Positions 23,409 through 36,055 of a DNA stretch of 64,000 nt are shown here, one piece after another. The notes under the pieces were generated by a model. That model was not told the DNA's origin and did not search any database. It worked only from the letters and a program-made list of their open reading frames with translations. Source of the stretch: Datnioides undecimradiatus. Taxonomy: Eukaryota > Chordata > Actinopteri > Lobotiformes > Datnioididae. A program made the translations under genes and the position numbers. Each line of letters begins with the position of its first letter. The first letter of the stretch is position 1. The DNA lies in the NCBI GenBank assembly GCA_008933995.1, contig WARS01000030.1, positions 6,989,304-7,053,303 on the forward strand, given 5' to 3'.

Positions 23409-25045
23409 AGCACACATAATATTGATGGGCCATTAGGGGGACATATCCTGCGAACAGAACTGCAAGTCTCAGCCGTCACTGCTGCTGTACTGAGAGATCT
23501 TGGGGAGAAAAGGAAATACAAATAATAATAAAAGAAGAGAAGACAAAAGTGGCAAAGACCAAATCTAATTATAGTTTAAGGTTATTCTTCTTTATGATGA
23601 GATGCTGTGAGTATAAGTTTTAGTACACACCATAAAGGACCCGTTAGCATTTGGTATTTTGATGTATGAATCAATTCAAAGGGAGAAATCACTATTTATT
23701 ATATATAGCTACAGAATGCCTGTCATGTGTTAGGTTTTGTCTGTTTGTCTATAGACATCAAAAAATGACTGAATGCTACAGTGGACAAAATAATAAGTAT
23801 GCTAAACCCCAAACAAACAAAAAAGGCATTCAGAAAACAACAATGCACACTTCAGAGAGACCACAGCTCCTCTTATAAAGTTAAGCTCTATTTTTCATAC
23901 GTTGTCCCGATTTTGGAGCCTTCTAAAAAACTTAATGTGACTCATTTATGCAGCCGCCTTTGTAACTTTGATTTAAACACTTTTCACGTGAACATTTGTT
24001 TCCATGTCATGTCATCTGCCCACTTGAAATCAGAATTACATTGACAGCTAAACAAGTGAGTCATTGTAAGATAAATAATAATTAGCAGCATGTGACAGCG
24101 TTAATTCAGGGTCTGACAATCATCATTTTCATTACTGAACTTTTAAGAGGTTCAAAGAAAGTTTCAAAGATACAAACATGTCAGATAGCCACAGGCTGAA
24201 GCGCTGGTGAAGTCGCAAAAACGCTGAAGCTGTCGAGAACATGTGCAAAGCAGACGCACTGCATCATGAAAGGGAGACAGTGTCCATGATTAAAAACAGA
24301 CAGACTGATCTGACAGACAGATGAAGGTTATTTACGCAAAGCAAAGTATAGTGTTATAACAGAATTATTCTCTGATACATCATAACATAAAAATGAAGAT
24401 TTCAAAATTCAAAAGAAGAACTTGTTGCAGGGCAAGTGTATTATGTTGCATCACACCAACATATTCCTGCTGTTTTGTAAAATACAGTCATTTTTTTGTT
24501 CAGAGTTAGCTGTGATTTTTTTGTCAGTCTAAATTCCTTCAGGTCCCAAATGGTTTGTTGCAAAAAAAAAACAACCCAAAACATTGTAAACCTCTTGAAA
24601 TGGAAATAAAACACTAGTACTGAAACCAAATATTGCTCCACGGTACATGTGGAATAAAACCTTGCTGACATTATTTGACTGAGAATAACAGAGAAAACAC
24701 ATTTATCAAAGACAGCGTTGCTCTCAAGTTGAGAGACAAAGCAATAAATAAATGCATGAAATAACAAACAGCATGACAAATAGTTCAGTTGCTTCTTAGA
24801 AAATACAGTAGAAATATGAAAAACTGTTTGATCTTTACTGATGTGCCATGTCTGCTGTCTCTACCAACAAACCAGGACAAACCAGACGCTGGAAAATGTG
24901 ACATTAGCAATCACCATTAACCAATCACAACTCTTTCTATTTGAACATCAGTCCAGCAACTTGTGGAAACCAGAAAACCTACATTGAAAAACATATTTAA
25001 TTAGATTTGTCTCATGACGACTAATCTAAACGCTGGTTGACTCAC

Positions 25046-25241
25046 TTGTGGGATTTCTTCCAGTCAGCCCCACTGGGTCCGGCCCCACAGTCGTAGGCCT
25101 GGATTATGAAGGTATACTCTTTCTGGCTCTCACAATCAACAGGGCTACTGGCTCTCAGGACTCCTTCTCCTGATGTGCGGTTCAACACCACTGCCTCGAA
25201 TGGAGCATCCTGACCGTAGATCTTAAAGGCACAAATCTCCC
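25046..25241 (-). CDS. clstn2: clstn2 exon 3 (core of cadherin repeat 1)
   Basis: This 196-bp exon encodes (G)EICAFKIYGQDAPFEAVVL, then NRTSGEGVLRASSPVDCES, QKEYTFIIQAYDCGAGPSGA and DWKKSH(K). It forms most of the first extracellular cadherin repeat, with the conserved calsyntenin cysteines in PVDCE and YDCG. NRT is an N-glycosylation sequon at the position of the family NKTSGEG motif. The acceptor is CCTTGCAG before GGGAG; the donor is CACAA followed by GTGAGTC, leaving a lysine split 2+1 with exon 4. Compared with the human paralogues as I recall them, the AVVLN and ICAFKI blocks favour CLSTN2. A methionine codon about 19 codons upstream lies in the intron and is not a real start. The frame is open throughout and no change looks damaging. 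Confidence 0.98.
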
Positions 25242-25994
25242 CTGCAAGGACAAGGAAAGAGAGGTGTTTTACTTCTACAGTCACGCTGACAGCCTGCACA
25301 ATTAGATACAGCTATTTTAATGTTTTGTCAAGGAAATGCATGATAATTTCATCAAAACTCATTTATTCTCCTTTTGTGCTAAAAACAAAGGTTTTATTGC
25401 AGTCTGTTGAGCAAACCATTGTCATCAGGTGAGTCAGGAGCAACTGAAAACTAGGAAAGACAAATAAAAACAAAGTGAATAAAGTGAGTAGAGATATACA
25501 TCAAGGGAGAATCAAAGGAGAGAGGACTTCTGAAAACATAATCTAGACAACTTTGAGGAGGACAGCCGTTTGTGTCTCAGTTGGTCACCTTAATGAACCA
25601 ACTGAGTTAGAAAGAAGAAAAAGGAAGAAAAGCCAGAAAGAGAGGAACCACGGAGAAATAAATGGTTTCGGCAGGCCTGTTCCCCCAACAGAGGTTGAAA
25701 ATATTGCTCAGCATGTGGTTCGTCAATGACTGGACATACACTGAGGACTGGGGGTGCTCAATATGGAGGCAATCAATACAAGTATCAGACTTAGAGATAG
25801 AGACAAAGTATGAGGTCCAGTCTGCACAAATATAGACATTTTTGAAAGTTGATTCTTCTTTGAAAAAAAAAATTATCTGTTGGACCTTCATTTTACAAAA
25901 TATCTCTGTGCACACAGCAACGCAACACACTCTGCAGTAACTCCACACACACTAAGGTAGATATTGATTTATTTTATTTATGTGTGCATGATTG

Positions 25995-26014
25995 TATTTA
26001 TTTATTTATTTATT
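25995..26014. repeat. TTTA tetranucleotide repeat
   Basis: About five TTTA units, preceded by TTTATTTTATTTA at about 25967. Confidence 0.9.
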
Positions 26015-27835
26015 CCTGTGTAGTTATTTAAGACTCATTTCTACACCTCTCTGGCACAGAGCCCAGCAATACCAACAAACTGGTCGTCTGCCATTGTTGC
26101 TGTTTCAGGTGCATGCTCAGAACACAAAGTCAGGGGAATATGTCATCATCCCCACTCATGAGATATCTCCAGGTGAAGTGGCTTTTTTTAAACATCTATC
26201 TGTGTGTGTATGTGGATGAGAGGCTACAATGCAGAGGACATTAAGTGCTTTCAAATCCAGAAATACACACGTAGTTAAGACCTGAGACAGCGCTTAATTT
26301 CAGGTCAATCCTGTGGAGATGAATAAAACATGAGAAAACAATTCCAAAAACTGGACTTCTTTCATCCATCCATTTTTCTTCCATGACACTGCTGGTAAAA
26401 TCACAGTATTCTGCTGTTTGTTTGTTTCTTTCTTCCCCCTGTCATTTTCTCAAACCCAGCAGCAGCTACCGAATGGCTCCGATAGTTGAGGATGAATCAA
26501 AGTGTGGGTAATGAAGTAAAAAAACTAACAATACATGCAGCTGACATTTCTTTACAGCATGGCTATCACTTCAAATTTCTGTCTGAGTCCCATTTCTGGA
26601 CACAGTGATCTTTGTTGGTGTGAGCTGCTCCCAAACAACACAAAAAGCAGCTCCTGGGGTATAGTTAAGAGAAAAATAATTTCTGATATGTGTCAAACTG
26701 TGCCAGTTCAACAAAAGATGAAATTTGTTGCGCTCACAGAGTGTTCTGCCATACGCGCTGAGCGTATTGTGTTTGTCTAGCATGTGTGTGTTTCTGTGTG
26801 TAGATCTGTTTGTGAGTCTTGAATCATCTCTGGAGTTCATCCCCTGCACAAGTGTTCATTTCAGGGATTTGGGAAATCTCCTTGCACAGGGCACAAAAAG
26901 CTGCAGAGCTCTGACCCTGTGTTGGCTGATATCGCTCAGAACATAGTGGGACACAGCGGAAACAAAAAGCTACCTAGCTATGGGAATTCTGCTTGCATGC
27001 TCAAACCCCACTGACAAACACAAAGACAAAGTTCCCTCTCACCACTGGCTCCTTTCCTCTTCTGTTCCTCTCATCTTCACATCCCACTGTCATGTGCACA
27101 GTCTTATAGCCTCTTAATTTCCTCTCTCTCGTTTCCTTTTAACCAGATTCCAACTTTTTCAGATCCCCTTCTTGGTGAAATAATGATGCTGCCAAACAGA
27201 GTGGGCTTCACGGCTTGGTCCCTGACAAATTTTCAAGATGCCTGGCCCATGCAGTTGCCCCTTTGAGGTGTTAACAAAATGAAACGGTCCCAAAAACGGC
27301 AGTGGGATGTGGTTTGTATGTATAGAAAAAAAAACATGGGGTGGTATGGAAGAAGGGTGATAAGCACAGCCTTGATCCTGCTCACACGTACACTTTAACA
27401 CACACAAACTGAGCAAATAGGGTCTCAGATTGGTCCAAAGAGAGACAAATCTGGTTTGAAAGTACCAGTGATTATAATATACTGCTGTAGCCCTTATGCG
27501 TAAACCTTGACTTAGTGGTGGGGAGCAGGAAAAAGGTACTTCCACTTAACAGTTTGAGGCTGGATGCAAATCCATTTTCCGCTCCATCTGTTGTGGCAAA
27601 TTCATTTTTCTGGATTACATTTTACAGGAAAACGTAACGGAGTCATGGAGTGAAGGAAAGATAGAGAGAGCAATAGAAGAGCGAGAGAGAGCGAGCGAGA
27701 GAGGAGGGATGTGATGTGCCAATGTATATGTAAATGGTAATGACAGAGATTTCAGACAGATTCCCACTGTGTCAGCGAATGTGTACTTTAATGACACACA
27801 CACACTTTCTCTCCTGCCACTTAGCTTCTCACCAG

Positions 27836-27852
27836 CCCCACCAGAGGGAACA
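27836..27852 (+). promoter_or_regulatory. CTCF-core-like motif
   Basis: CCCCACCAGAGGGAACA is near the CTCF core CCACCAGRGGGCGC, differing at the last bases. Sequence match only. Confidence 0.25.
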
Positions 27853-30081
27853 CTATAATTTCACTGCGTTGCAGAGCACGGATAAAATGAAGTCTAATCT
27901 TTTGGCCTATACGTCATGAGGGAAAGGGGTCGCTTTTCAAAGTAAATATCATAGATTTTTTGCTCTGGGGAGTTGGCCTGTTGCCATGGCAGATTGAGAG
28001 TAAAGCGGAAGAGTCAGCAAAAAATGGTTTGATAATAACATTCATCTAAAATAGATGGCGCTTCACAGAAAGCTTGAGCGGCATAAACTGCATCGACAGA
28101 AAATGTCAAGCTGTCAGGGAACACGAATTTCACGGGACGTTAAATATCCAATATAACGGAAATGGACAAGTTAGATACAATTAATAACAAAATGATTCTC
28201 CACAAACAAACACGTTGTCACAAGGAGCTGAAAAAAATTGTGCACTCCTACCAGAAGTAACAACAGTTGACAGACTATTTCATTTTTACAAGTTGTTTTT
28301 TGTGAGTTGGATTTACTTACAGGGGAAAAAAATCTGTCAAATAAAGTAAATAAAGTAAGGATTTAATCTCAAAACTAAGTACATATTTTCTTAACGCCTC
28401 TTGTGACACTCTCTCCCTTGAAGTTTAAAAAGTTTGTAATTTGAGTTAAAGCATCTACTTAATTTGAAACGATTTCAGCAAGAAATGTATGCCAAATAAT
28501 ACCTTTGCATATTGCTCATATTTTAAGTTTAATTTTGACTTCATCAGAAATTAATGTAACACTTGCAAAAAGCGCAAACTGAAACTGATTTACTCAGAGA
28601 CTTCTGGTTAGACTTACAGTTGTTTGTGCAAGATTGCAACCAAAAGAAATGTCTTAATGAAACATGAATCTCTGACATAACAGCCAGCATACTGAACACT
28701 ATCTACACTGAATTCTCTCTTCCCTTCACTGATGACAATATGCTGTAAAGGAAACAGATGCACCAGTTGTGTATTATATCTTTCTTTATATCTTGCGTTT
28801 AAGCAACCTGTGCATTGATTGAAATACCAAACTAACCCTCTTATGTATTTTTTGTCTGCATTTAATAGAACAGTTTACAGAGCATTAAACCAAAAATGGA
28901 AGAGTGCAGTGAAGTATTAATAAATCATTTAAATGAAACCGAAGAATAAAACAGTGATGATCCACATCCCCTTTTCACCTAAGATGTTTAAATGCAAAAG
29001 GAAAGGCACGGGTGTTACTAATAATATTAATTAAATGTAATTATATATTATATTAAAATAATGAATCTTTGCTTAATTAAAGAACCCTGGTGTACCAGCA
29101 TGCATGCACAAACTAATGCTTTATGAAAGTTATTCTTAACACATGTTGAGTTTTAAAAGTCAAATTGTCGGAGTTCTGTTATGTGAGCCTTATCAGTCAT
29201 TTCAAGAGTTTTATATCCAACAGTGAGCCACTTCACCAACGAAACAAAAAGGAAAAATAAACAGGGAGTCTAGCAGCAGCATGTTGGACAAGACGTGGGC
29301 GACGTACTGTGAAGTCGACTAATCTGAAGGATGCAGCAAACATGATGTGACAAAGGTACGAAAAACTGTCCTTAAATTACAGAGCTGACCTTCGCAACAT
29401 GACAAAAAAAGGCTCTGTAACTCCACCACGCTACCACGCTCATTAAAATGGATGCAAGAATCAGTGTACACTATGAAGAGACAAACCGGGGTCAGGACCT
29501 GCAATTTAATTTTCTGTCTTCAACTGGAGACTTTGGACAATTCACCCCCTGGTGTCAAGAGACAATTATGTAAAATAGACAGACTGCTTAAGTCCTTTGG
29601 GTTGAAAGAGAGGTACAATTGTGTACCATCAGCACGAAAATGAAAGAATATGTCATGCTGTCCAATAATGTGACCCACGGGTAACAAGAGTGGAAACAAA
29701 TTAGGGCCAGGAATGAGGCCTTGGATTTATATCTGGACTGACAAGCTAATACTTCACCAATTAGTACCCCTATCTAATGAAACATCCCCCTTGTTAAGAT
29801 TGTAGCAGTTAACAATGTGATGTATCACCTTGCCTCACGAGAACTGTGTGACCTGCAATGTACTGAAACAGCAAAATTGAAGGAGGGACTTCCAAAGAAC
29901 TAAAAACCTCAATTGAACCCTCTTTCTCTGTCAAGCCTCAACGGAGAAACAGAAAATTCAATCATGTTAATTCCTCTTCTTAATCAAATAGTGTTGTGAT
30001 TCCATCTGGTGTGTCTGTGCCTGTTTGTCTGTCTCTGCGTAGAGCATTAGACATAAAAGCTTCAGTATCAAGATTTGACTC

Positions 30082-30102
30082 TGTGTGTGCGTGTGTGTGT
30101 GT
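30082..30102. repeat. GT microsatellite, short
   Basis: About ten GT units with one GC interruption; first of three arrays within 330 bp. Confidence 0.95.
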
Positions 30103-30152
30103 TGGGGGGATGGGAGCTGTAAGACCTTGATTAAAGTGAGTTTCTAAGCAGA

Positions 30153-30154
<2 letters not shown>

Positions 30155-30198
<44 letters not shown>
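30155..30198. repeat. GT microsatellite, 22 units
   Basis: Uninterrupted GT array. It is complementary to the CA array at 30350-30403 across a 151-bp unique spacer. Confidence 0.98.
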
Positions 30199-30199
<1 letters not shown>

Positions 30200-30344
30200 G
30201 TGTGTCAGGCACTTTTAAGCCCTGATTCCTTCACTCTCCTGCCCGCAGTCCTGAGCTCACAGTCACCCCCGTTCCTCTTGTTTAATTAATGGCTGGATTA
30301 CACTTCATCAAAGCGCTGACCCACAGATGCATCCTAACCACACT

Positions 30345-30349
<5 letters not shown>

Positions 30350-30403
<54 letters not shown>
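30350..30403. repeat. CA microsatellite, 27 units
   Basis: Uninterrupted CA array, inverted with respect to the GT arrays just before it. Confidence 0.98.
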
Positions 30404-30405
<2 letters not shown>

Positions 30406-30994
30406 TGTACAGTATGCATACTTCTGCATGCATTTCAAACAAAGACAAGTGCTGTATGTTACACATAGTGAGCTCCTAAAATATGTACACACAATTCAAA
30501 TAAGATCGATGAATGAAAATGAAAATTATCTCGAGGGTGAAGGGCTTCATTACACTGTTGGGTTTTAATAAGATTTTATTTACTAAATTTTTTCTTTGCT
30601 TTTTGTTTGTTCATACCAAAATAAAAAGGCTAAAAGTCTATGCAAGATCCACATCACTGAAGATGCCTAATCAGCAACAGTGGCACTGTATTCAACTTGT
30701 GATTCCATGTGTGTTTGTGTTTGGGTAGCTACAAAATTTATTGCCAACCAATCTAAACCAGACAATAATGGACAGTACTTAATTTTTCATAAAGTTTTTG
30801 AAACTGCTTATTAGCAAATAGAAGTTACATAAAACCATGCCTACACACAATCTGATGAACAAGCTAACAATACAAACAACACCCCACTGTTAAAAGATCA
30901 AAACAAAAACATTTCTTTTTGTTCTCTTACAAAAAACTGAATCTTTAAAAAATGGTTTTAGCCATATTCAAACTGCATTACACCACACTGCACC

Positions 30995-31470
30995 ACGATA
31001 TGAGTGCACAGATGAGTGTGTCAAACCACAGCTTCATGTTGAGGATCATCATTAGTGACGATGGCAGGGTCCACAGCTACAACCCTGAGACCAAACAGCA
31101 GTGTTAGCATTCGATAAAGGCCTGCAGTCCCTGAAGTGGAACTTACTGTTGTTGTTTTTTACGACATTTGTTGTCAGTTTGCCTCCCATGGTGAGACTGG
31201 GGGAGCTCTACTGCACCTTTCTGAGGCATCTTAGGGAGGACTATCAGTCTGAGCAACATGAACCGTGGCCCACAGCACATTAAAAGATTTTTGGCTGAAC
31301 CTACACAGTTGTCACTCCCCACACACCCCCTCACTGGATTTGGCTTTCTGTGGCTTCTTCCTTTCCCTTAAATTCAAGCTCCAGGCTGGCTATTCTGGCA
31401 TAGTGGAGGAGATCCAGCGCGCATTGGAGATGCTGTTTCTGAGGTTTCAGAACAGGGGCCCAGGGAGTGA
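30995..31470 (+). pseudogene. mariner-family transposase fragment (decayed)
   Basis: Plus-strand frames read IIISDDGRVHSYNPETKQQ (31042-31100), corresponding to the mariner block IITGDE(S/T)W(V/I)HxYxPETKQQ, with the first catalytic Asp still present. Further on come AHSTLKDFW (like NAPAHSAL..VRDFL), then HTPSLDLAFCGFFLSLKFKL and VEEIQRALEMLF, matching PPYSPDLAPCDFFLFPKLKxxLKG and EEIQ. The middle (31100-31290) keeps residues of the VFFD..GxxxxEFVP and LRRLRE segments in shifting frames. Several stops and frameshifts, and glycine in place of the third catalytic Asp (FCG), show it is dead. No terminal inverted repeats were identified. It lies in intron 2, antisense to clstn2. Confidence 0.8.
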
Positions 31471-31996
31471 TTCAAGTGCGACATGAGACATCAGAGCAGT
31501 TTATCTATGCACAAGGTTGCTACTTAGAAGCAGCTGGAGTGATCCCTTCACAGGATGCTCTCCGGTGTTAAATTGTGTTCATTTTATTAAATATACTGAA
31601 AAATGATTCAGAAATTTGCTGTTTGAAATGTCATCAGATCCTTGGTGAGGTTTGTGTTCTTCATGTTTAAACTTTTCTGTGTTTCATTGGAGACATAAGA
31701 GTTTTGCACCACAAAGAAGCATCTTGCTCAAAACACCCTCTTGGCATATGGAGCACAAGGCTGCGTATGACTAAGCAAACAGGGGTATGCATTATAAGTC
31801 CTCTCTTGCTCTGAAGCTTCAATCACTCCATCTGTCCCCCACCAACTTCTCAGTAGGATATTTAGACTGGAGAAAGAAATAATTAAAGTCTTGTTCCAGC
31901 ATGACTGAATATGTTTTCATTTTCATGGCAGACACAGACTAGGCTTTTATGAACATTATTTTTAGTCTCCTGCTGTTCTCTGTATGCCGAGTTACC

Positions 31997-32168
31997 AGTG
32001 TTATTAGGTACGCCTGTACAGTCTAATGAAATCCATCCATACATACATATGGGAGACAGAATATTAAAAACTCTCTATGTATAATGCAGCCAAACTACTG
32101 TGAACATGACATTTTAATACAGTATTGGATTACTTTCGATTGTACAGTTAGGTGAACCTAGATAATTT
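31997..32168. mobile_element. MITE with diverged 'TTAGGTACACCT'-type inverted ends
   Basis: The left end TTATTAGGTACGCCTGTACA (32001-32020) and the reverse complement of the right end (TTATCTAGGTTCACCTAACT, then GTACAATC) match with small indels over about 40 bp, through AATCCA on both sides. The ends resemble the widespread fish word TTATTAGGTACACCTGTACA found on Tc1-like and related elements. About 170 bp, no coding capacity. Superfamily and exact borders are uncertain. Confidence 0.55.
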
Positions 32169-34844
32169 CACTGAAATAACATTTAGTCATCATTTTGGCT
32201 ATGTGAAATAATTACAATACGCCTTTTAAAAAATTTGATGTTAAAAAAGAAAAACATCTGTGCTGATGTTTCAGAGATACTGATTTCAATTTTCTTTGAT
32301 AATTTATTTTTACAGTTAAAAGTACACTGAATTAGCTATGACTTGTTCCTGTTTAATAAGACAACTAACACTGGATTACACTGATACAGAAAAACTAAAA
32401 AGATTTTCAGAATCATGTTTCTGCATTATTTCCTGTGTGGATTTATGAACATGGAGGACAAGAAGATATTCTCAGCTGATATACGGAGCAGATGTGTACT
32501 ATGCTATAACAGACAAAAAATGTGCATTAATTTCTTTTGGACTTGGACTGATAACTCTGTGTGGGTGATATTACAATAAAGTTCACTATGCTTTGTGATC
32601 AAGTGGCACTAAAGGAATTTAAGCAGCTTTTATAGTTTTCAAACAGACAAAAAAGAAGTTTTGAATGCTTTAGTCATGTTGGTTATCTTACCTTCTCATC
32701 TTGACTTTGAAGCCATGTAAACAAACAGTCTTCTGAGCGCTCATATTGCGATGCAGTGCAGTGAATGCATTTAGAAATGGGTAAAAACCTGTTTTTTAAA
32801 ATGAATATTTGTGAGAGAACAAGGAGAAATAATTGCTTTGATCGTTCTGGAGTGGGATGTGCTTTGTATTGTTAGCTTGTTCTTCAGCTGCATGTAAGCA
32901 TGATTTTATATAACTAATGATGAGTGATTTTGGTTTTTGTATTTGAATATTAACCATTTCAAGAAATTCTAAAAACAGACAAGTATTGCCTGATAAGGAT
33001 ATGTTTATTGGTCGACTATAATTGACCTAAATAATAATGACTTACTTATAAGTTTCGATTGCAGTGTCTTTAAATTACACGTGTCTCTCAGCCTTTATAT
33101 GAAGTATCAGAACTCTACTATTATGTATCAAGGTTAGACATTTCAAGTATCAGTTCTATTGAATGTATCTGAATTGTTTCGGAGAGGTAGGTATAATAGA
33201 CAGTACATCGACTTTATAACGCATTTATCTCTTATTCAGAATATAAATATTAATCACATTGGTGAAACATTAGAAAAATAACTCTTCTCCCTCTACTTTG
33301 GTAGTTATACCTTTGATTGAGAGAGGGTCGAAGAGGAGGACAAGAATGAAAACAAATAAGGGTTCACAGCCTTCCACTAAGCCTTTATCCTGTTGGCTTT
33401 AATGGGATTTTCTCTGTACTGTCTCAAGGTTTTTGGTGAGGACACGATGAGGACAGGCAGTTAACTGGAGGATAAGTTGTCAAATGTCACTGGCAGCTCT
33501 GTAGATTTGCGTCTGCCTGACATATGGCTTTTTAAATCCATGCTCAAAGGGATACGGCACTTACTTCACACCAGAGAAACTTAAAAAAAAAAGAAAAGAA
33601 AAGAAGGAGGCACATAGCAAAGGGTCCATGGCTTAGAATTTTTTTTCATGACTTTTCCTTTTCTGTGTGTGTAGCCACATAGTCACCCGCTCTTTGAATA
33701 CTAACTAATTCAACAGGTATTGACTGAAAGTGCCTCTTTACACACAGACGTCCAAACAAATACACAAAATTAAACCAAAAATAGCCTCTAGGTATAGAAA
33801 TATCCACTCCCCCCACTTCAGTCCTCTCCAGGAAAGTCTGCAATGAGAAATCTCTCTGTAACAAGAACATTTACTTCCATCAGTTTCTTTAGAGTCTGTT
33901 TGGTTTATAGACTAGTAACCTAACAGTTGAGCATTCACAAAATACCCTGCCTGTCTGTGTGCAGGGGTGCATTCCTTTTTTGACCAGTGCAGCCACAGTG
34001 GGCTCTTAGTCGGTCAAAGGAAAACATGCAGGAGCAATTCATCACAGTTTCACTGGGACCCTTCAGAGAGCTGGCCACTCCCTAATTACATTGGGGAGAA
34101 TGTCACACCATCCACTTGACCTCAGGGTGACAAATCAACAGCTCACACAGATGGGAGGCACATGCACGTACGCAAACACATCCACACAAACACTGGGAGA
34201 CACATGCACACTTGCTTTCAGGTTATCTATTCACAAAGGACTGCTGATGCCTTGGACAACACAATATAGGAATGGGGAGAATTCAATATCGCAGACAATA
34301 CACATTCAGTCTGCTGCGGGCTTTGGTGGTCTGCAATGCAATTAGTGTTAATTGCAGCCTCTGAAGTTGTGGGATTAGAATTCATCAGATGAACTGTGAC
34401 TGTCAGTGCTGCCTGTTAATTGAACTGCATGAAGATGCTGTTGTGTGACTTAAATGCTGAAGAGGAGAGCCCTGAAAAGCATTTTGGCTGAAGTGTTTGA
34501 AGCCGATACGAAGTGGAGTGTTAAACGCTGAAGTCAGACACAACAATAAATAGTTTGTGATGTGACTTTTCAAGGAGCCACTTGCAACTTAAGGCTCATG
34601 GGTATGAGTGCTATGACAGACAGGTGCTAAGTACTTAAGTACCATCAATTTCTTCAGTGAATATATGTAAACAAAAAATGAGGCGGAACGTCTATTAACT
34701 GAAGTGGGAAATTGTTATAATTGTATGTGTGTATCCAGCAGAGTGCATCAAAAGTTAGACCACAAAGCAGGCAAAGTTTTTCACTTCAGCATTTCACAGA
34801 GTTGAACACAAAAAATCAGGGTATGAGCATGGGGATGTGGAGAG

Positions 34845-35300
34845 AAAACCCCTCCAAAGAGGAAAAAGATCATGAGCAGGGGGAGGATACCGGTGACATG
34901 TAGTACAGAGGAGGTCGAAGAGATACAAAGAGTGGATTAAAAAGTGATTGAGAGGAGAGGAGAAGCTGCAGGGGAGATAGAAAGAAGGAGGGGGACGAGG
35001 AGGAAGGATGTGGAGAGATAACTACAGTGTGTGAGATAACTAATGCAGGTATAAATAGCACTATCAACCTCTTGAGTATCTCGGTGTGCTTCCCCTCCTC
35101 CTCCTCTTCACCTTCTCCTCCCCACGTTCAGTCTCCCTTCCTCTGCAGCAGATTTCACAGCGGTAAGCAATTATTCAGCTCTTAACATCAGCACTCAAGA
35201 TGCACAGCTCAACCTTGCCCTTCGCTATCCCTGACACACCTCACCCACACTTGTTTCTACCCTCTTTCTCACCCTCCTCTCCTCCTACTCTGTTCCTCAG
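34845..35300. repeat. purine-rich tract followed by pyrimidine-rich tract
   Basis: About 34845-35020 is G/A-rich on the plus strand and about 35086-35300 is C/T-rich, so the halves are roughly self-complementary low-complexity sequence. Confidence 0.7.
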
Positions 35301-35659
35301 TCACCTGCTGTTCGCTATAGCTGACAGTTCACTGCTCTCTGAGGGTCACCAGTTGACAGTTAAATGGCTTTTTGAACAGGGGGAATTTTTATGGTTTGGG
35401 AATGCATGTGTGTGAAGGTTCTTTCTCACAAACACATGCACACATCTGTAGTAATGCATCTAAGAAAGAAAGGTAAATAGAAGAATGGTCACAAGGACAT
35501 AAAACATAGTATCAAAGTGCAGCTTTAAGTACAACTCAGTTGACTAATTAAAAGAAGAGACCAAGACACTACAGCCACGTTTATTGTCTCTATGATTCTG
35601 TATTGAGGGCCAACTCAGTGCAACAAACACCTTTGTTCAGTGTGTTCACATATTAATAA

Positions 35660-36055
35660 ACTAAATTACGCTCAAAAATACAGCTGAGGCCAACAAAAGT
35701 TAACACAGTTCATCCTGATGAGGACATTAATGTCTGTGCCAAATTTCACAGCAATCCATTCAATTGTTGTAGAGGCATAAATCCTCTTGTGACCATGCAC
35801 ATCTATACAAGTTTCTTGGATTTTAAAATATTGCGCTGAAAAATCCTGAACCTTAAAACTTTGACTTGCTGGTGGTATGAATGGAAATCTCAAGGGGATC
35901 ACAAGGTCACATGTTGTCATCCTCTGGGGACCATGAATGCCTACAAAACTGAATCCTAATCCATTCAGTAATTAGACATTCAATGATGACATGTTACTCC
36001 TGACCAAACTGGTGGACTGACTGACTGACTGAACAACATTGCCATCCAGACAACT
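35660..36055 (+). repeat. degenerate LINE 3'-tail-like interspersed repeat, copy B
   Basis: It contains the internal-repeat words of the same family: GTGCCAAATTTCACAGCAAT near 35738, CATCCTCTGGGGACCATGAA near 35918, ACCAAACTGGTGGACTGACT near 36003 and CATTGCCATCCA near 36037. Two of the blocks (around 35690-35770 and 35915-35990) are themselves diverged repeats of one unit, as is usual for this family. It covers the middle and 3' parts, same orientation as copies A and C. Confidence 0.65.

Larger units (their letters stand above)
22317..25045 (-). other. clstn2: clstn2 intron 3
   Basis: 2,729 bp, phase 2, GTGAGT donor and TTCAG acceptor. Two CA arrays (23116-23151 and 23355-23406) lie about 200 bp apart in the same orientation. 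The final 170 nt before exon 4 is strongly pyrimidine-rich in the sense strand. No gene is seen. Confidence 0.9.

Noticed and set aside
25576-25606. 10-bp inverted repeat CTCAGTTGGT / ACCAACTGAG
   Set aside because: Short; several of this size are expected by chance in 64 kb and no context supports a role.
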